The notes: generated by a model not told the origin, from the sequence alone. A stretch of 64,000 nt of DNA from an uncultured Pelagibacteraceae bacterium (GCA_902553555.1 CACDLE010000001.1:1-64000), one strand, 5' to 3'; counted from the first letter of the stretch, positions 9,203 to 18,756 are shown. Program-made: numbers and translations.

Positions 9203-9493
9203 TTAAAATAAGCTCGGAGCTAAGTATTCAAAAACTAAGTTTCTGAAGAACATTAATGCTAATATTAATACCACGGGCGAAATATCTATTGATCCTAAGT
9301 TTGGCAAATACCTTCTAATAAAATTCAAAGGGGGAGCAGTAAGTCTATAAGATACATCAAGAATTGCATAAACAAATCTGTTTCCTGTATTTAATATATT
9401 AAAAGCAACCAACCAACTTAGAACAGCATTAATAATTAAAATCCATATGTAAAGTGTAACAATATTATCAAACAAAATTAAAGCAGACTTCAT
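9203..9493 (-). CDS. YggT-family membrane protein
   Basis: A 96-residue protein with two hydrophobic segments and the YggT motif region NRFVYAILDVSYRLTAPPLNFIRRYLP. Family members occur in bacteria and chloroplasts and have been linked to membrane-complex assembly and osmotic tolerance; no biochemical activity is settled. It overlaps the last base of the mechanosensitive channel gene and lies two bases before folD. Confidence 0.88.
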   Translation of the reverse strand: MKSALILFDNIVTLYIWILIINAVLSWLVAFNILNTGNRFVYAILDVSYRLTAPPLNFIRRYLPNLGSIDISPVVLILALMFFRNLVFEYLAPSLF

Positions 9494-10584
9494 TAGTTTT
9501 TCTCCACATAAATTGATGTACTTGGAAATGCAAATGATGCGCCGTTGCTTTCAACAATTTTTTTTACTTCTACTGCTAATCTTTCTTTAACTTTAAGCCA
9601 CTCACCCCATTCATTTGTTTTAGTAAAACATCTAACGTAAAGATCTATAGAACTATCAGAGAACTTATCAATTCTTACAGCGTGCTCAGTATCATCTCCT
9701 ATTTTAAAATCTTTATTACTCTCAATATATTTTTCGATTTGATCTCTTATATTTTTTAACTGATCTATAGTCGAGTTATACTGGAGTGTAATTATCCAAC
9801 TTATTCTCCAATTAGTGGTCTCACTAATATTAACTACAGCATTTTCTGCAAAAGAGGAATTTGGTATCGTTGCAATTGATTTATCAAATTTTCTAATTAC
9901 TGTTGATCTAAAACCTATTCTTTCTACGATCCCTTCCGTAATTCCTTCAACATAAATCCAGTCTCCGATTTTAAATCTTTTTTCTACTAAAACCAAAACA
10001 CCTGAAATTAAGTTTTTAAATAAATCTTGAGCGCCTAGAGCAACTGCAACGCCAAATAAACCTAAACCAGCAATTATGGGTGCAATTTTTATTCCCCAAA
10101 TATCAAGTGTGGCTGCAAAACCAAAGAAAATAATTAAAATTTTATTAGCTTTTACTACCCAATTTAGTAAATCTTTAGATAAAAGTTCCTCTACTCTTCT
10201 AATAAGGTAAGTAAGTGGCTCAACAATTTGATGTATTAACCAAAATATTAGAATTGTGATTAATGATCGGTTAATGTTATCTACAAAAACCATCATTTTT
10301 CCATCAAACTCCATGTAAGAACTTGCAACAAATATTCCAAGGACAATAGGAAAAAATTTTATAGGCCCAGTAGAAGCTTTTACTAGAGCATCATCAAACT
10401 TATTAGATGTTTTTGCAACATAGTTTTGAAGTCTTTTTAAAATGAAATTTGAGATCAAACCTCTTAATAAAAGGAACAATAAAAAGATTACTATACTAAT
10501 GCCTATTTGAGTAAAATTTATACCAGCAATTCCTTGCTGCCAAATTTCAATAAATAAATTTTTAAAATTCTCCAATATGTTCAT
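9493..10584 (-). CDS. MscS-family mechanosensitive ion channel
   Basis: A 363-residue membrane protein. It has about four N-terminal helices, with the pore-lining region near residues 165-200 (GLGLFGVAVALGAQDLFKNLISG), then the cytoplasmic beta domain (GDWIYVEGITEGIVERIGFRSTVIR) and the alpha/beta vestibule. These are the MscS/YnaI hallmarks. The N-terminus is longer than E. coli MscS (286 residues). It overlaps hemD by four bases and yggT by one. Confidence 0.92.
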   Translation of the reverse strand: MNILENFKNLFIEIWQQGIAGINFTQIGISIVIFLLFLLLRGLISNFILKRLQNYVAKTSNKFDDALVKASTGPIKFFPIVLGIFVASSYMEFDGKMMVFVDNINRSLITILIFWLIHQIVEPLTYLIRRVEELLSKDLLNWVVKANKILIIFFGFAATLDIWGIKIAPIIAGLGLFGVAVALGAQDLFKNLISGVLVLVEKRFKIGDWIYVEGITEGIVERIGFRSTVIRKFDKSIATIPNSSFAENAVVNISETTNWRISWIITLQYNSTIDQLKNIRDQIEKYIESNKDFKIGDDTEHAVRIDKFSDSSIDLYVRCFTKTNEWGEWLKVKERLAVEVKKIVESNGASFAFPSTSIYVEKN

Positions 10585-11285
10585 TTTATTTTTTCAAGCT
10601 CTATTATTTCGTTACCTGGATTGAAAATTTTGTTGTTTTTCCACCCAGCTTTATTAAAAAAATCTACAATTTTTTTACTTATACACATAACAACGGATTG
10701 TGTCATCATTGGAGCTAAGGAATAGTTCGCAACTATACTATTAAAACTCTCTGCGCTTCTTAACGAATAAACAAATATGACATTTGGAGGATATTTTTTG
10801 ATTAGATCAATATTAGCTTCATTTAAAGAGGTTATTTTCTCCGAAAAATAATTTATAAATTTTTTAACTTTAAATCCCTCTTTTACAAGTTCTTTATCTA
10901 GTTCAAGAGTTATCTGATCCCCACAAATGTAAGCCAATTTATCATTTCTCTTAAGTTCTTTAGAATTGATAATTAAATTTTTAAGAGCGTTAACATTTCC
11001 ACTTGCTGATATTGTTTGTGTAAATCCACTTAACCTTGCAATTTTTTCAGTGACTGAGCCCACACAAAAGCATTTAATATTTTTTTTCTCTCCATCGACA
11101 CTTAAATTTTTAACAGCATTAGAACTTGTAAAAACTAAAGCATTAAAATCCTTTATGTTTATTGTTTCCATATTAGCACTTTTTATTTTCAAAGTTGGTA
11201 TGTGCAAAATTTTATGCCCTAAGTTAAAGAGTTCTTGCATTAAGTTTTCAATATCATTCAGTGGTCTTGTTAAAATTATATTCAT
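10581..11285 (-). CDS. hemD: Uroporphyrinogen-III synthase
   Basis: Closes and inverts ring D of hydroxymethylbilane to make uroporphyrinogen III. HemD sequences diverge strongly, so the call rests on the start ILTRPLNDIENLMQEL, FTSSNAVKNL (near residue 52), the later YSLRSAESF segment, the 234-residue length, and position directly after hemC with a four-base overlap. All three lines agree. Confidence 0.88.
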   Translation of the reverse strand: MNIILTRPLNDIENLMQELFNLGHKILHIPTLKIKSANMETINIKDFNALVFTSSNAVKNLSVDGEKKNIKCFCVGSVTEKIARLSGFTQTISASGNVNALKNLIINSKELKRNDKLAYICGDQITLELDKELVKEGFKVKKFINYFSEKITSLNEANIDLIKKYPPNVIFVYSLRSAESFNSIVANYSLAPMMTQSVVMCISKKIVDFFNKAGWKNNKIFNPGNEIIELEKIK

Positions 11286-12196
11286 CTTTTTTTTTTGTAA
11301 TTACCTTCAGATTGTTTTAGTAAATCTTTTCCAGCAGAAATTCCTAGTTCTTGAGGAAATTTTTTATCTCCACTTTTTTTAATCGAAAATGATTTTAAAC
11401 CATCGTCTGAAAATAATTGTGAAGAAATGGTAATATTACCTTTGTCTATTTTTGCATAAACCCCTACAGCTGTATGGCAGTCTCCTCCAATAGTTTTTAA
11501 TAAACTTCTTTCTGTTAAAGCGCAAATTTTTGTATTTTCATCGTTAATTTTTTCCAAGATTTTCAAATTTTCAAGATCATCTTTTCTACATTGAGCAGCT
11601 ATTACTCCTTGTCCAGCTGCTGGAATAATTTTTTCTTCAGAAAATATTTCTTTAATTTCGTTTTCAAAATTTAACATTTTGATACCAGCTAAAGCTAAAA
11701 TTATTCCGTCATATTCACCTTTTTTAAGTTTAGAGATTCTGCTGTCAATATTTCCCCTAATATTTTTACATGTTATATTTTTAAAGTATGATTTGAATTG
11801 AAGTTCTCTTCTTTTTGAACTTGATCCTATCGTAAGTTTATCTCTACTAAGCGATTTATCTTTTTTAAGAACTATAACATCTCTTGGATCATTTCTTTTT
11901 AAGTAAGCTCCTATAATTAAATTATTTTCTTCAAAAGAGTCCATGTCTTTTAAAGAGTGAACAGCAATATCAATTTTTTTTTCTATTAATTGATTTTCAA
12001 TTTCTTTACAAAAAATATTTTTACCGCCAATATCTGAGATCTTTTTATCGTGAAATATATCTCCAGAGGTTTTAATAGTTTGAATCTCTATTTTTTTTTT
12101 TTGATTTGACGCTGAAAAAAATAACTTTTTTACTATTTCAGCGTAAGAAAGTGAAAGTTTACTACCACGTGCACCAATTATAATTTTTTTATTCAT
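11282..12196 (-). CDS. hemC: Hydroxymethylbilane synthase (porphobilinogen deaminase)
   Basis: Polymerises four porphobilinogens into hydroxymethylbilane. The N-terminal GARGSKLSLSYAE, AVHSLKDMDS with the catalytic Asp, the arginine-rich GSSSKRRELQ, and GGDCHTAVGVYA with the cysteine that carries the dipyrromethane cofactor are all present. At 304 residues it is complete. It heads the minus-strand hem run and is divergent from tsaD across 38 bases. Confidence 0.97.
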   Translation of the reverse strand: MNKKIIIGARGSKLSLSYAEIVKKLFFSASNQKKKIEIQTIKTSGDIFHDKKISDIGGKNIFCKEIENQLIEKKIDIAVHSLKDMDSFEENNLIIGAYLKRNDPRDVIVLKKDKSLSRDKLTIGSSSKRRELQFKSYFKNITCKNIRGNIDSRISKLKKGEYDGIILALAGIKMLNFENEIKEIFSEEKIIPAAGQGVIAAQCRKDDLENLKILEKINDENTKICALTERSLLKTIGGDCHTAVGVYAKIDKGNITISSQLFSDDGLKSFSIKKSGDKKFPQELGISAGKDLLKQSEGNYKKKR

Positions 12197-12234
12197 TTAA
12201 GTATTTTAAAGTTTATTTTATAATATCTAATCTT

Positions 12235-13311
12235 ATGGGAAAAAAACTAATTTTTTTAGGTATTGAAACTAGCTGTGACGAAACAGCGGCCTCAATAGTT
12301 CAAGAAAATTTAGATGGCAGCGCAAATGTCTTATCTTCGATTGTTTCTAGTCAAATTAAAGAACATGAAAAATTTGGAGGAGTTGTACCAGAGTTAGCAG
12401 CAAGATCTCATATTGAAAATATCGACTTTATAATTTCAAAAGCTTTAAGAGATGCTAAAACAAATTTAGATCAAATAGATGGTGTGGCTGCTACAGCTGG
12501 ACCAGGTTTAATAGTTTGTTTAACGGTTGGGTTAAACGTAGGTAAGTCAATAGCTGGCTTTGCAAATAAACCATTTGTTGCTGTTAATCATCTCGAAGGG
12601 CATGCTTTAAGTCCAGCCTTAAATAATAAAATTGAATTTCCTTATTTGCTTTTGCTAATTTCTGGAGGCCATTCTCAATACTTAATTGTAAAAGATGTAA
12701 ACGATTATAAACAAATAGGAACTACAATAGATGATGCATTAGGTGAGGCTTTTGATAAAACTGCAAAAATGTTAAATCTTGGCTATCCAGGTGGTCCAGC
12801 TGTTGAAAAATTTGCAAAACAAGGTGACAAAGACTATTACAAATTACCTGAACCTATAATTAATAAAGCTGGCTGCAATTTATCGTTTGCAGGATTAAAA
12901 ACAGCAGTTTTAATACAGTCAAAGAAAATTAAGGATAATAAAAAACTTAAATTAAATTTAGCAGCCTCATTTCAAGAAACTATAATTAAAATCTTAAATA
13001 AAAAAACTAAAGTTGCATTTAATGAATTTAAAAAATTTTCTAAAAAAGAAAATAATGTTTTTGTCGTTGCGGGAGGTGTGGCTGCTAACAAGAGTATTCG
13101 AAAAAGTTTAGAAGAACTTTCTAAAAAAAATAATTTTAAACCGATTTTTTCTGACTTCAAATTTTGTGGGGATAACGCTGCGATGATTGGTTGGGCAGGA
13201 ATACAAAGGTACAAAAGAAAATTAATTAACGACTTAAATGTAGAACCAAAATCAAGATGGCCGCTAGATAAAGCCGCTCCTTATATGAAGGGACCTGGTT
13301 TAAAACTTTGA
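12235..13311 (+). CDS. tsaD: tRNA N6-adenosine threonylcarbamoyltransferase TsaD
   Basis: Final enzyme of t6A37 synthesis in ANN-decoding tRNAs. The ASKHA-fold start LGIETSCDETAASIV, the metal-binding NHLEGHALSP, the LISGGHSQYL motif and GGVAANKSIR are present; 358 residues is standard. TATAAT at 12219-12224 lies only about ten bases before the ATG, so the transcript should have almost no leader. It is divergent from hemC and overlaps the next gene. Confidence 0.97.
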   Translation: MGKKLIFLGIETSCDETAASIVQENLDGSANVLSSIVSSQIKEHEKFGGVVPELAARSHIENIDFIISKALRDAKTNLDQIDGVAATAGPGLIVCLTVGLNVGKSIAGFANKPFVAVNHLEGHALSPALNNKIEFPYLLLLISGGHSQYLIVKDVNDYKQIGTTIDDALGEAFDKTAKMLNLGYPGGPAVEKFAKQGDKDYYKLPEPIINKAGCNLSFAGLKTAVLIQSKKIKDNKKLKLNLAASFQETIIKILNKKTKVAFNEFKKFSKKENNVFVVAGGVAANKSIRKSLEELSKKNNFKPIFSDFKFCGDNAAMIGWAGIQRYKRKLINDLNVEPKSRWPLDKAAPYMKGPGLKL

Positions 13312-13724
13312 AAAATTACTGGTTAATTAAATCTGAGCCATATGTTTGGTCTATTGATCAACAAAAGAAAGCTGGTCGCAAAGGAGCCACGTGGGACGGA
13401 GTAAGAAATTATCAAGCTGCAAATAATTTGAAAAAAATGAAAATTGGAGATGAATGTTTTTTCTATCATTCAAATGAAGGTAAAGAAATTGTAGGAATAG
13501 TATCAGTCATTAAAAACGCCTTTATTGATAAAACTGATAGAAAAAAAAGATTTGTTGCTGTTCAGGTTAGGTTTAAAAAAAAGTTAAAAACACCTGTTAC
13601 ATTGGAAAATATAAAAAAAATAGAGCAAATTTCACATTTACCGTTGATAAAACAGAGCAGATTATCAGTAATGCCTATTGATTTTAAAAGCTGGAAAATA
13701 ATTTGTAAGATGGGTAAAATCTGA
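13308..13724 (+). CDS. EVE domain protein
   Basis: A 138-residue single-domain protein of the EVE/PUA-like (thymocyte nuclear protein 1) family: YWLIKSEPYVWSI at the N-terminus, then TWDGVRNYQAANNLKKMKIGDECFFYHSN and SVMPI near the end. EVE domains bind modified bases in DNA or RNA; the target here is unknown. The start is TTG at 13308 overlapping the tsaD stop by four bases (TTGA), so translation is probably coupled. Confidence 0.9.
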   Translation: MKNYWLIKSEPYVWSIDQQKKAGRKGATWDGVRNYQAANNLKKMKIGDECFFYHSNEGKEIVGIVSVIKNAFIDKTDRKKRFVAVQVRFKKKLKTPVTLENIKKIEQISHLPLIKQSRLSVMPIDFKSWKIICKMGKI

Positions 13725-13746
13725 GAAAAAATAAAAAAGGTATAAA

Positions 13747-15822
13747 GTGGCAAAAAGATCAAAAAAAAAGAATAAACGAAAAAAAACTAGATCAAAAAAA
13801 ATAAAAAGATCTAGAAGAAAAATAAAGTCTTCAAAATCTAAAGTTGGAAGATCAAAAAAAAGTATTATTGTTAAAGATGAAGAGGGAAATTCAGTTATAA
13901 AAGTTTCTGAAGCTTGGTCTAATCAAGCTTTAATAAATAGTTCTAAATACAAAAAAAAATATAATTTATCGGTTAAAGAAAATGATAAATTTTGGAAAAA
14001 AGAAGGAAAAAGAATTACCTGGATTAAACCATATTCTAAAATTAAGGATGTAAAATATAGTAAAGATGAAGTTAAAATAAAATGGTTTTACGATGGTACT
14101 TTAAATGTTTCAGCAAATTGTATTGATAGACATTTAAAGAAGAATGGCAAAAAAACTGCAATAATTTGGGTAGGAGATGATCCTTCAGATACCAAAAAAA
14201 TTACTTACAAAGAATTACATAAAAATGTTAGCAAAGCTGCTAATGCTCTAAAAAGTATAGGAATACAAAAGGGTGACAGAGTAACTATCTATTTAACCAT
14301 GATACCAGAGTTAGCATACACAATGCTTGCTTGTGCAAGAATAGGAGCGGTTCATTCTATAATTTTTGGTGGTTTCTCACCTGACTCAATAGCAACAAGA
14401 ATTAATGATTGTGAATCGGACTACTTAATTACTGCGGATGAAGGGGTAAGAGGAGGTAAAATAATACCTCTTAAAAAAATAGCTGATGAAGCTTTATCTC
14501 AGTGTCCTAATGTAAAAAAATGCGTAGTAGTTAAGAGAACTGGAAATCAAGTAAGTTGGGATGATGAAAGAGATGTTTCTTATGAAGAGCTTATAAAAAA
14601 AGTATCAGCTAAATGTGATCCAGAAGAAATGAGCGCTGAAGATCCCTTATTTATTCTCTACACTTCGGGATCAACAGGAAAACCTAAGGGTGTGTTGCAT
14701 ACTTCAGGAGGTTATCTAGTGTACGCGTCTATGACACATCAATACATTTTTGATTATAAGCCAAAAGATATTTATTGGTGCACTGCAGACATAGGCTGGG
14801 TAACTGGACATAGCTATATTATCTATGGCCCATTATCTAATGGAGCCACAACAATTATGTTTGAAGGTGTTCCAAATTATCCAGATAACTCGAGATGGTG
14901 GCAAATCGTGGATAAATATAAAGTAAATATTTTTTATACGGCTCCTACGGCCATTAGAGCTCTTATGAAGGAAGGCGATCAGCCAGTAAAGAAAACTAGT
15001 AGAAAATCTTTAAAATTACTTGGTACTGTTGGAGAACCTATCAATCCAGAGGCTTGGATGTGGTACTACAAAACAGTAGGCGACGGACGCTGCCCAATTG
15101 TCGACACTTGGTGGCAAACAGAAACAGGGGGAATTTTAATTGCTCCACAACCTGGTGCGATAGATTTAAAACCGGGATCCGCGACTAAGCCATTTTATGG
15201 AATAAAACCCGTGATAGTTGATGAGGCAGGTACAGTTCTTAAAGGAGCATGCAAAGGAAGATTATGTATGTCTGCTTCGTGGCCAGGTCAAATGCGGACA
15301 GTTTACGGTGATCATAAGAGATTTATAGATACATATTTTTCTCAATTTGATGGAAAATATTTTACTGGAGACGGATGTAGAAGAGACAAAGATGGTTATT
15401 ATTGGATAACAGGAAGAGTTGATGATGTAATTATTGTTTCTGGACATAATTTGGGAACTGCAGAAATAGAGAGTGCTTTTGTTGCACATCCTAAAGTAGC
15501 AGAAGCTGCTGTGGTTGGTTATCCTCACGATATAAAAGGAAATGGTCTGTATTGTTACGTTACTTTAAATGCTGGTGAGCAACCTGACGGAGACTTAGAA
15601 AGAGAACTAAAACTTTGGGTAAGAAAACAAATTGGACCTATAGCTACTCCAGATTTAATTCAATTTGCCCCCGGCTTGCCAAAAACAAGATCAGGTAAAA
15701 TAATGAGAAGAATTTTAAGAAAGATCGCCGCTAATGAATATAACGAATTAGGAGATACGACTACCCTTGCAGACCCATCCGTAGTAGAATCATTAGTGGA
15801 AAATAGGCAAAATAAAGATTAA
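13747..15822 (+). CDS. acs: Acetyl-CoA synthetase with a lysine/arginine-rich N-terminal tail
   Basis: Activates acetate to acetyl-CoA through acetyl-AMP. The core aligns end to end with E. coli Acs: [22 protein letters not shown]-binding [23 protein letters not shown], the [14 protein letters not shown] hinge, and [13 protein letters not shown] with the lysine acetylated in other bacteria. At 691 residues it is about 40 longer than E. coli Acs. The excess is an N-terminal tail (residues 1-45) in which roughly half the residues are Lys or Arg. GTG at 13747 has an AAAGG-type ribosome-binding site, and no in-frame ATG occurs at the start of the conserved core, so the tail is probably translated. 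Confidence 0.97.
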   Translation: MAKRSKKKNKRKKTRSKKIKRSRRKIKSSKSKVGRSKKSIIVKDEEGNSVIKVSEAWSNQALINSSKYKKKYNLSVKENDKFWKKEGKRITWIKPYSKIKDVKYSKDEVKIKWFYDGTLNVSANCIDRHLKKNGKKTAIIWVGDDPSDTKKITYKELHKNVSKAANALKSIGIQKGDRVTIYLTMIPELAYTMLACARIGAVHSIIFGGFSPDSIATRINDCESDYLITADEGVRGGKIIPLKKIADEALSQCPNVKKCVVVKRTGNQVSWDDERDVSYEELIKKVSAKCDPEEMSAEDPLFILYTSGSTGKPKGVLHTSGGYLVYASMTHQYIFDYKPKDIYWCTADIGWVTGHSYIIYGPLSNGATTIMFEGVPNYPDNSRWWQIVDKYKVNIFYTAPTAIRALMKEGDQPVKKTSRKSLKLLGTVGEPINPEAWMWYYKTVGDGRCPIVDTWWQTETGGILIAPQPGAIDLKPGSATKPFYGIKPVIVDEAGTVLKGACKGRLCMSASWPGQMRTVYGDHKRFIDTYFSQFDGKYFTGDGCRRDKDGYYWITGRVDDVIIVSGHNLGTAEIESAFVAHPKVAEAAVVGYPHDIKGNGLYCYVTLNAGEQPDGDLERELKLWVRKQIGPIATPDLIQFAPGLPKTRSGKIMRRILRKIAANEYNELGDTTTLADPSVVESLVENRQNKD

Positions 15823-16445
15823 TTATTTAAATTTACTGGAATTTTTTCAAAATCAGCAACCACCAGCATCCATTTATTTTTTATGGAGTTAATTACAATT
15901 TCTTTATCCAATTCTTTTAACTCATCAGCTATTGGTGCCCAATGAAATAAAGCATTACAACTATTTGAAAAGGGCTTATCGCTACAATACTCTTTTATAT
16001 TAAAGCTATTCAATTTTTCCTTAAATTTTAATTTGTATTTTTCACACATTTCATTTGGCAAACCATTAATAATTTCATTATCTAGAATAGTTTGATAAAT
16101 TTTATTTGGATTTAAAATATCGATGTTATGTTTTATATTTAAATATGAGACAGCAAAAAAAGTTAAGTCTGTTACAGCTTCAGAAAAAATATTCCATTTT
16201 GCCTTGTTTACAGACTCGATAAAAATGTCATCGGTAAACATCATGTTCTGTTTCAAGCCCATCCTAGTTTTTAAATAACCATAAAGTGTCGACTGAGTTA
16301 CAAAAGCTGATTTTTCTTTTATAAAATTGATCAGGTCATCTTCATTATTAATCTTCAAAAATTTTTTGCTGATTTTTTCATAAGGAAATAGATAGTCTTT
16401 TACTGCTGACAGGACCTCAAATATTGCTTTTAGATTCAATTTCAA
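15819..16445 (-). CDS. Conserved protein of unknown function in the acetate block
   Basis: A 208-residue protein without signal peptide or membrane segment. I do not recognise a named domain. It has a [18 protein letters not shown] stretch (about residues 46-63), a region [23 protein letters not shown] and a C-terminal [24 protein letters not shown]. My recollection is that similar proteins occur in other alphaproteobacteria, but I cannot confirm it. It sits convergent with acs (stop codons overlap by four bases) and divergent from the symporter genes, which hints at a link to acetate use. Confidence 0.75.
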   Translation of the reverse strand: MKLNLKAIFEVLSAVKDYLFPYEKISKKFLKINNEDDLINFIKEKSAFVTQSTLYGYLKTRMGLKQNMMFTDDIFIESVNKAKWNIFSEAVTDLTFFAVSYLNIKHNIDILNPNKIYQTILDNEIINGLPNEMCEKYKLKFKEKLNSFNIKEYCSDKPFSNSCNALFHWAPIADELKELDKEIVINSIKNKWMLVVADFEKIPVNLNN

Positions 16446-16500
16446 GTTGTATGCTTTTTTGTCTCTTTTTTTTTCCTTATTTTTAGGGATTTATAGCACT

Positions 16501-16574
16501 TCAAAATAGGTTTTTTAACTTTTAATTACTCTCAAAATGGGTAGGATCTCAACCATTAAGTTACGTTAACGTAA
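16501..16574. promoter_or_regulatory. Control region of the symporter operon: direct repeats and a 14-bp palindrome
   Basis: TTACGTTAACGTAA at 16561-16574 is a perfect palindrome, 14 bases before the symporter small-subunit ATG and just upstream of its Shine-Dalgarno AGGGGGA (16579-16585). Upstream, TCAAAATAGG (16501-16510) and TCAAAATGGG (16532-16541) form a direct repeat 31 bases apart, about three helical turns. The arrangement suggests a dimeric repressor site at the transcript start plus activator half-sites, but no regulator is identified. Confidence 0.5.
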
Positions 16575-16588
16575 ATATAGGGGGAAAT

Positions 16589-16843
16589 ATGTCAAATAAA
16601 GAAAAACATTGGCAGAAAACTAAAGGACACATGATAATGACGTTAGTTCTTTGGGCATTCTTCTCAATGGTAATTTTCCTTTTTGGATATGAAATCAACG
16701 GAATGAGCTTTCTAGGTTATCCGTTAGCTTATTACATGACGGCACAAGGATCACTTCTTGCGTTCGTTATCATCATTTTCTGGTTTGCAAACAAACAAGA
16801 AAAGATTGATGAAGAGTTTGGTTTCGGAGAGAAGGAGGATTAA
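16589..16843 (+). CDS. DUF4212 protein, small subunit of a sodium/solute symporter
   Basis: An 84-residue protein with two membrane helices (about residues 15-35 and 46-66) and a charged C-terminus. The HWQKTKGHMIMTLVLWAFFS start and FLGYPLAYYMTAQGSLLAFVIIIFWFANKQEKID body fit DUF4212, which accompanies VC_2705-type SSS transporters. Its stop overlaps the ATG of that transporter by one base. A strong ribosome-binding site and base composition richer in GC than the neighbours suggest high expression. Confidence 0.9.
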   Translation: MSNKEKHWQKTKGHMIMTLVLWAFFSMVIFLFGYEINGMSFLGYPLAYYMTAQGSLLAFVIIIFWFANKQEKIDEEFGFGEKED

Positions 16844-18681
16844 TGTTTAAAGGTGGATTTATACAAAACCTTCCTAAGATTTATGGTTTGTATACCGGAG
16901 GCTTCTTGGTTTTCATCTTAATGATGGCAATAGCTGAGCAAGCTGGTGTAACAGCAAAAACAATTGGTATTTTGTTTGTTGCATTTACCGTGGCGATATA
17001 TGCCTTAATTGGTTATTTATCGAGAACGATACAGGTAGACGCATATTATCTTGCAGGAAGACAAGTCCCAACAGTGTTTAATGGAATGGCGACAGCGGCT
17101 GACTGGATGTCAGGTGCTTCGTTCGTAGCATTAGCAGGTGGTGTTTACTTTGGTGGTTATAGTTATATGGCCTTCTTAGTAGGTTGGACAGGTGGTTATG
17201 TGCTTGTATCAACTTTGTTAGCACCATACTTAAGAAAATTTGGATGTTACACAGTGCCAGATTTTATAGGAACAAGATACGGTGGAAACGGAGTGCGTTT
17301 CTGTGCGGTGTTAGTTCTTGTATTAGCTTCTTTCACTTATGTGACGGCTCAGATAAATGCTACAGGAACTATTGCTGCTAGAGCATTAGGTATTCCGTTT
17401 GAAGCAGGTGTATGGGTAGGTTTAGTTAGTATCTTGCTTTGTTCAATGTTAGGCGGAATGAGAGCTGTGACATGGACACAAGTAGCACAATACATTGTAT
17501 TGATTGTTGCTTACTTAATACCAGTATTCTGGATTAGTAACAAAATCGGTGCCGGTGTATTCCCACACTTAATGTTAGGTGATGAGGTAGCAAGAATAAC
17601 TCAACTTGAAGGTCAATTCGGTTTAGTCAAAAACAGTGCCGCTGATGTAAAAGCAGCAGGTGTTCCTGGTGGATTAAAATCTATCGCAGTAGCACACGCT
17701 GGTGTAGGTGCAGGTGGAATGGCAGTATGGAAATACATATCGCTGGCTATCTGTATGATGGTAGGAACTGCGTCGTTGCCTCATATCTTAATGAGATACT
17801 TCACAACTCCTTCAGTAAAATCAGCTAGAAAATCAGTAGCTTGGTCGCTATTCTTTATTTTCTTGCTTTACTCTTCAGCTCCAATGCTTGCAACTTTGTC
17901 TAAAATTTCATTGATGGATCCAAACTTACCGACAGGTATTATTGGAAAATCTATCGCTGATGTACAAAGTATAGAGTGGGTCAAACAATGGTCTTCTCAA
18001 AAACAAGTGTTCATTGCTGACTTTAACGGTGACGGCATACTACAGTTAAACGAGTGGTTCATGAGAACGGGAGTAGTAGTTCTTGCAACTCCTGAAGTTG
18101 CTGGATTACCTTACGTAATCTCTGGACTGGTTGCTGCCGGAGGTATGGCTGCAGCGATGTCAACTGCTGATGGATTAGTACTTGCGATTTCAAATGCGTT
18201 ATCGCACGATGTTTACTACAACATGATTGATCCAAAAGCGGATGTTAGAAAACGATTAATAGTAGCACGTGTTCTATTAGTTGTGGTAGGTGCGGCTGGT
18301 GCATACATTGCATCAATGCGTATCACTAGTATCCTTGGAGCAGTTGCATGGGCGTTTGACTTTGCGATGTCAGGCTTATTCTTCCCACTAGTACTTGGAG
18401 TATGGTGGAAGAGAGCTACTAGAGAAGGTGCGATAGCAGGTATGTTATCTGGTCTCGCAGCTGGAACAGCTTATCTAATCTATGTGTATCCTAAGTTTAT
18501 GGGTAACCCAGCTTGGTTAGGTATTGACCATTTAAGATTTGGTCTAATTGGTGCTCCAGTATGTTTAGTAGTAATGGTTGTTGTAAGTTTAATGACCAAA
18601 GCTCCTGATGCTGCAACTCAAAGAATGGTTGATGAAGTTAGAGTTCCTAGCGGAAAAGCTATTCTTGGTAGAGCGCACTAA
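16843..18681 (+). CDS. VC_2705-type sodium:solute symporter (acetate permease-like)
   Basis: A 612-residue transporter with about 13 helices. QVDAYYLAGRQVPTVFNGMATAADWMSGASFV is the SSS core sodium/substrate region (residues about 65-96), and AAAMSTADGLVLAISNALSHD is the second sodium-site region. Residues 393-404 (DFNGDGILQLNE) form a complete EF-hand-type loop. The neighbourhood of acs suggests acetate or another short carboxylate as substrate; that is inference. Codon use and GC content are richer than in neighbouring genes, as for abundant proteins. A strong terminator follows. Confidence 0.94.
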   Translation: MFKGGFIQNLPKIYGLYTGGFLVFILMMAIAEQAGVTAKTIGILFVAFTVAIYALIGYLSRTIQVDAYYLAGRQVPTVFNGMATAADWMSGASFVALAGGVYFGGYSYMAFLVGWTGGYVLVSTLLAPYLRKFGCYTVPDFIGTRYGGNGVRFCAVLVLVLASFTYVTAQINATGTIAARALGIPFEAGVWVGLVSILLCSMLGGMRAVTWTQVAQYIVLIVAYLIPVFWISNKIGAGVFPHLMLGDEVARITQLEGQFGLVKNSAADVKAAGVPGGLKSIAVAHAGVGAGGMAVWKYISLAICMMVGTASLPHILMRYFTTPSVKSARKSVAWSLFFIFLLYSSAPMLATLSKISLMDPNLPTGIIGKSIADVQSIEWVKQWSSQKQVFIADFNGDGILQLNEWFMRTGVVVLATPEVAGLPYVISGLVAAGGMAAAMSTADGLVLAISNALSHDVYYNMIDPKADVRKRLIVARVLLVVVGAAGAYIASMRITSILGAVAWAFDFAMSGLFFPLVLGVWWKRATREGAIAGMLSGLAAGTAYLIYVYPKFMGNPAWLGIDHLRFGLIGAPVCLVVMVVVSLMTKAPDAATQRMVDEVRVPSGKAILGRAH

Positions 18682-18701
18682 GGAATAAAATTAAATTATT
18701 T

Positions 18702-18732
18702 AAAGGGGCGATTTATTCGCCCCTTTTTTTTT
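18702..18732 (+). terminator. Intrinsic terminator after the symporter operon
   Basis: AAAGGGGCGA (18702-18711) pairs perfectly with TCGCCCCTTT (18717-18726) across a five-base loop and runs into an uninterrupted T-tract to 18732. It is the strongest GC hairpin in this part of the window and closes the symporter operon. Confidence 0.95.
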
Positions 18733-18756
18733 GTTTCAATAATGATAATGTAAGAC

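Noticed and set aside
10966-11382. 138-codon frame on the plus strand opposite hemC/hemD
   Set aside because: It lies wholly antisense to two well-supported genes and reads as a low-complexity hydrophobic shadow.
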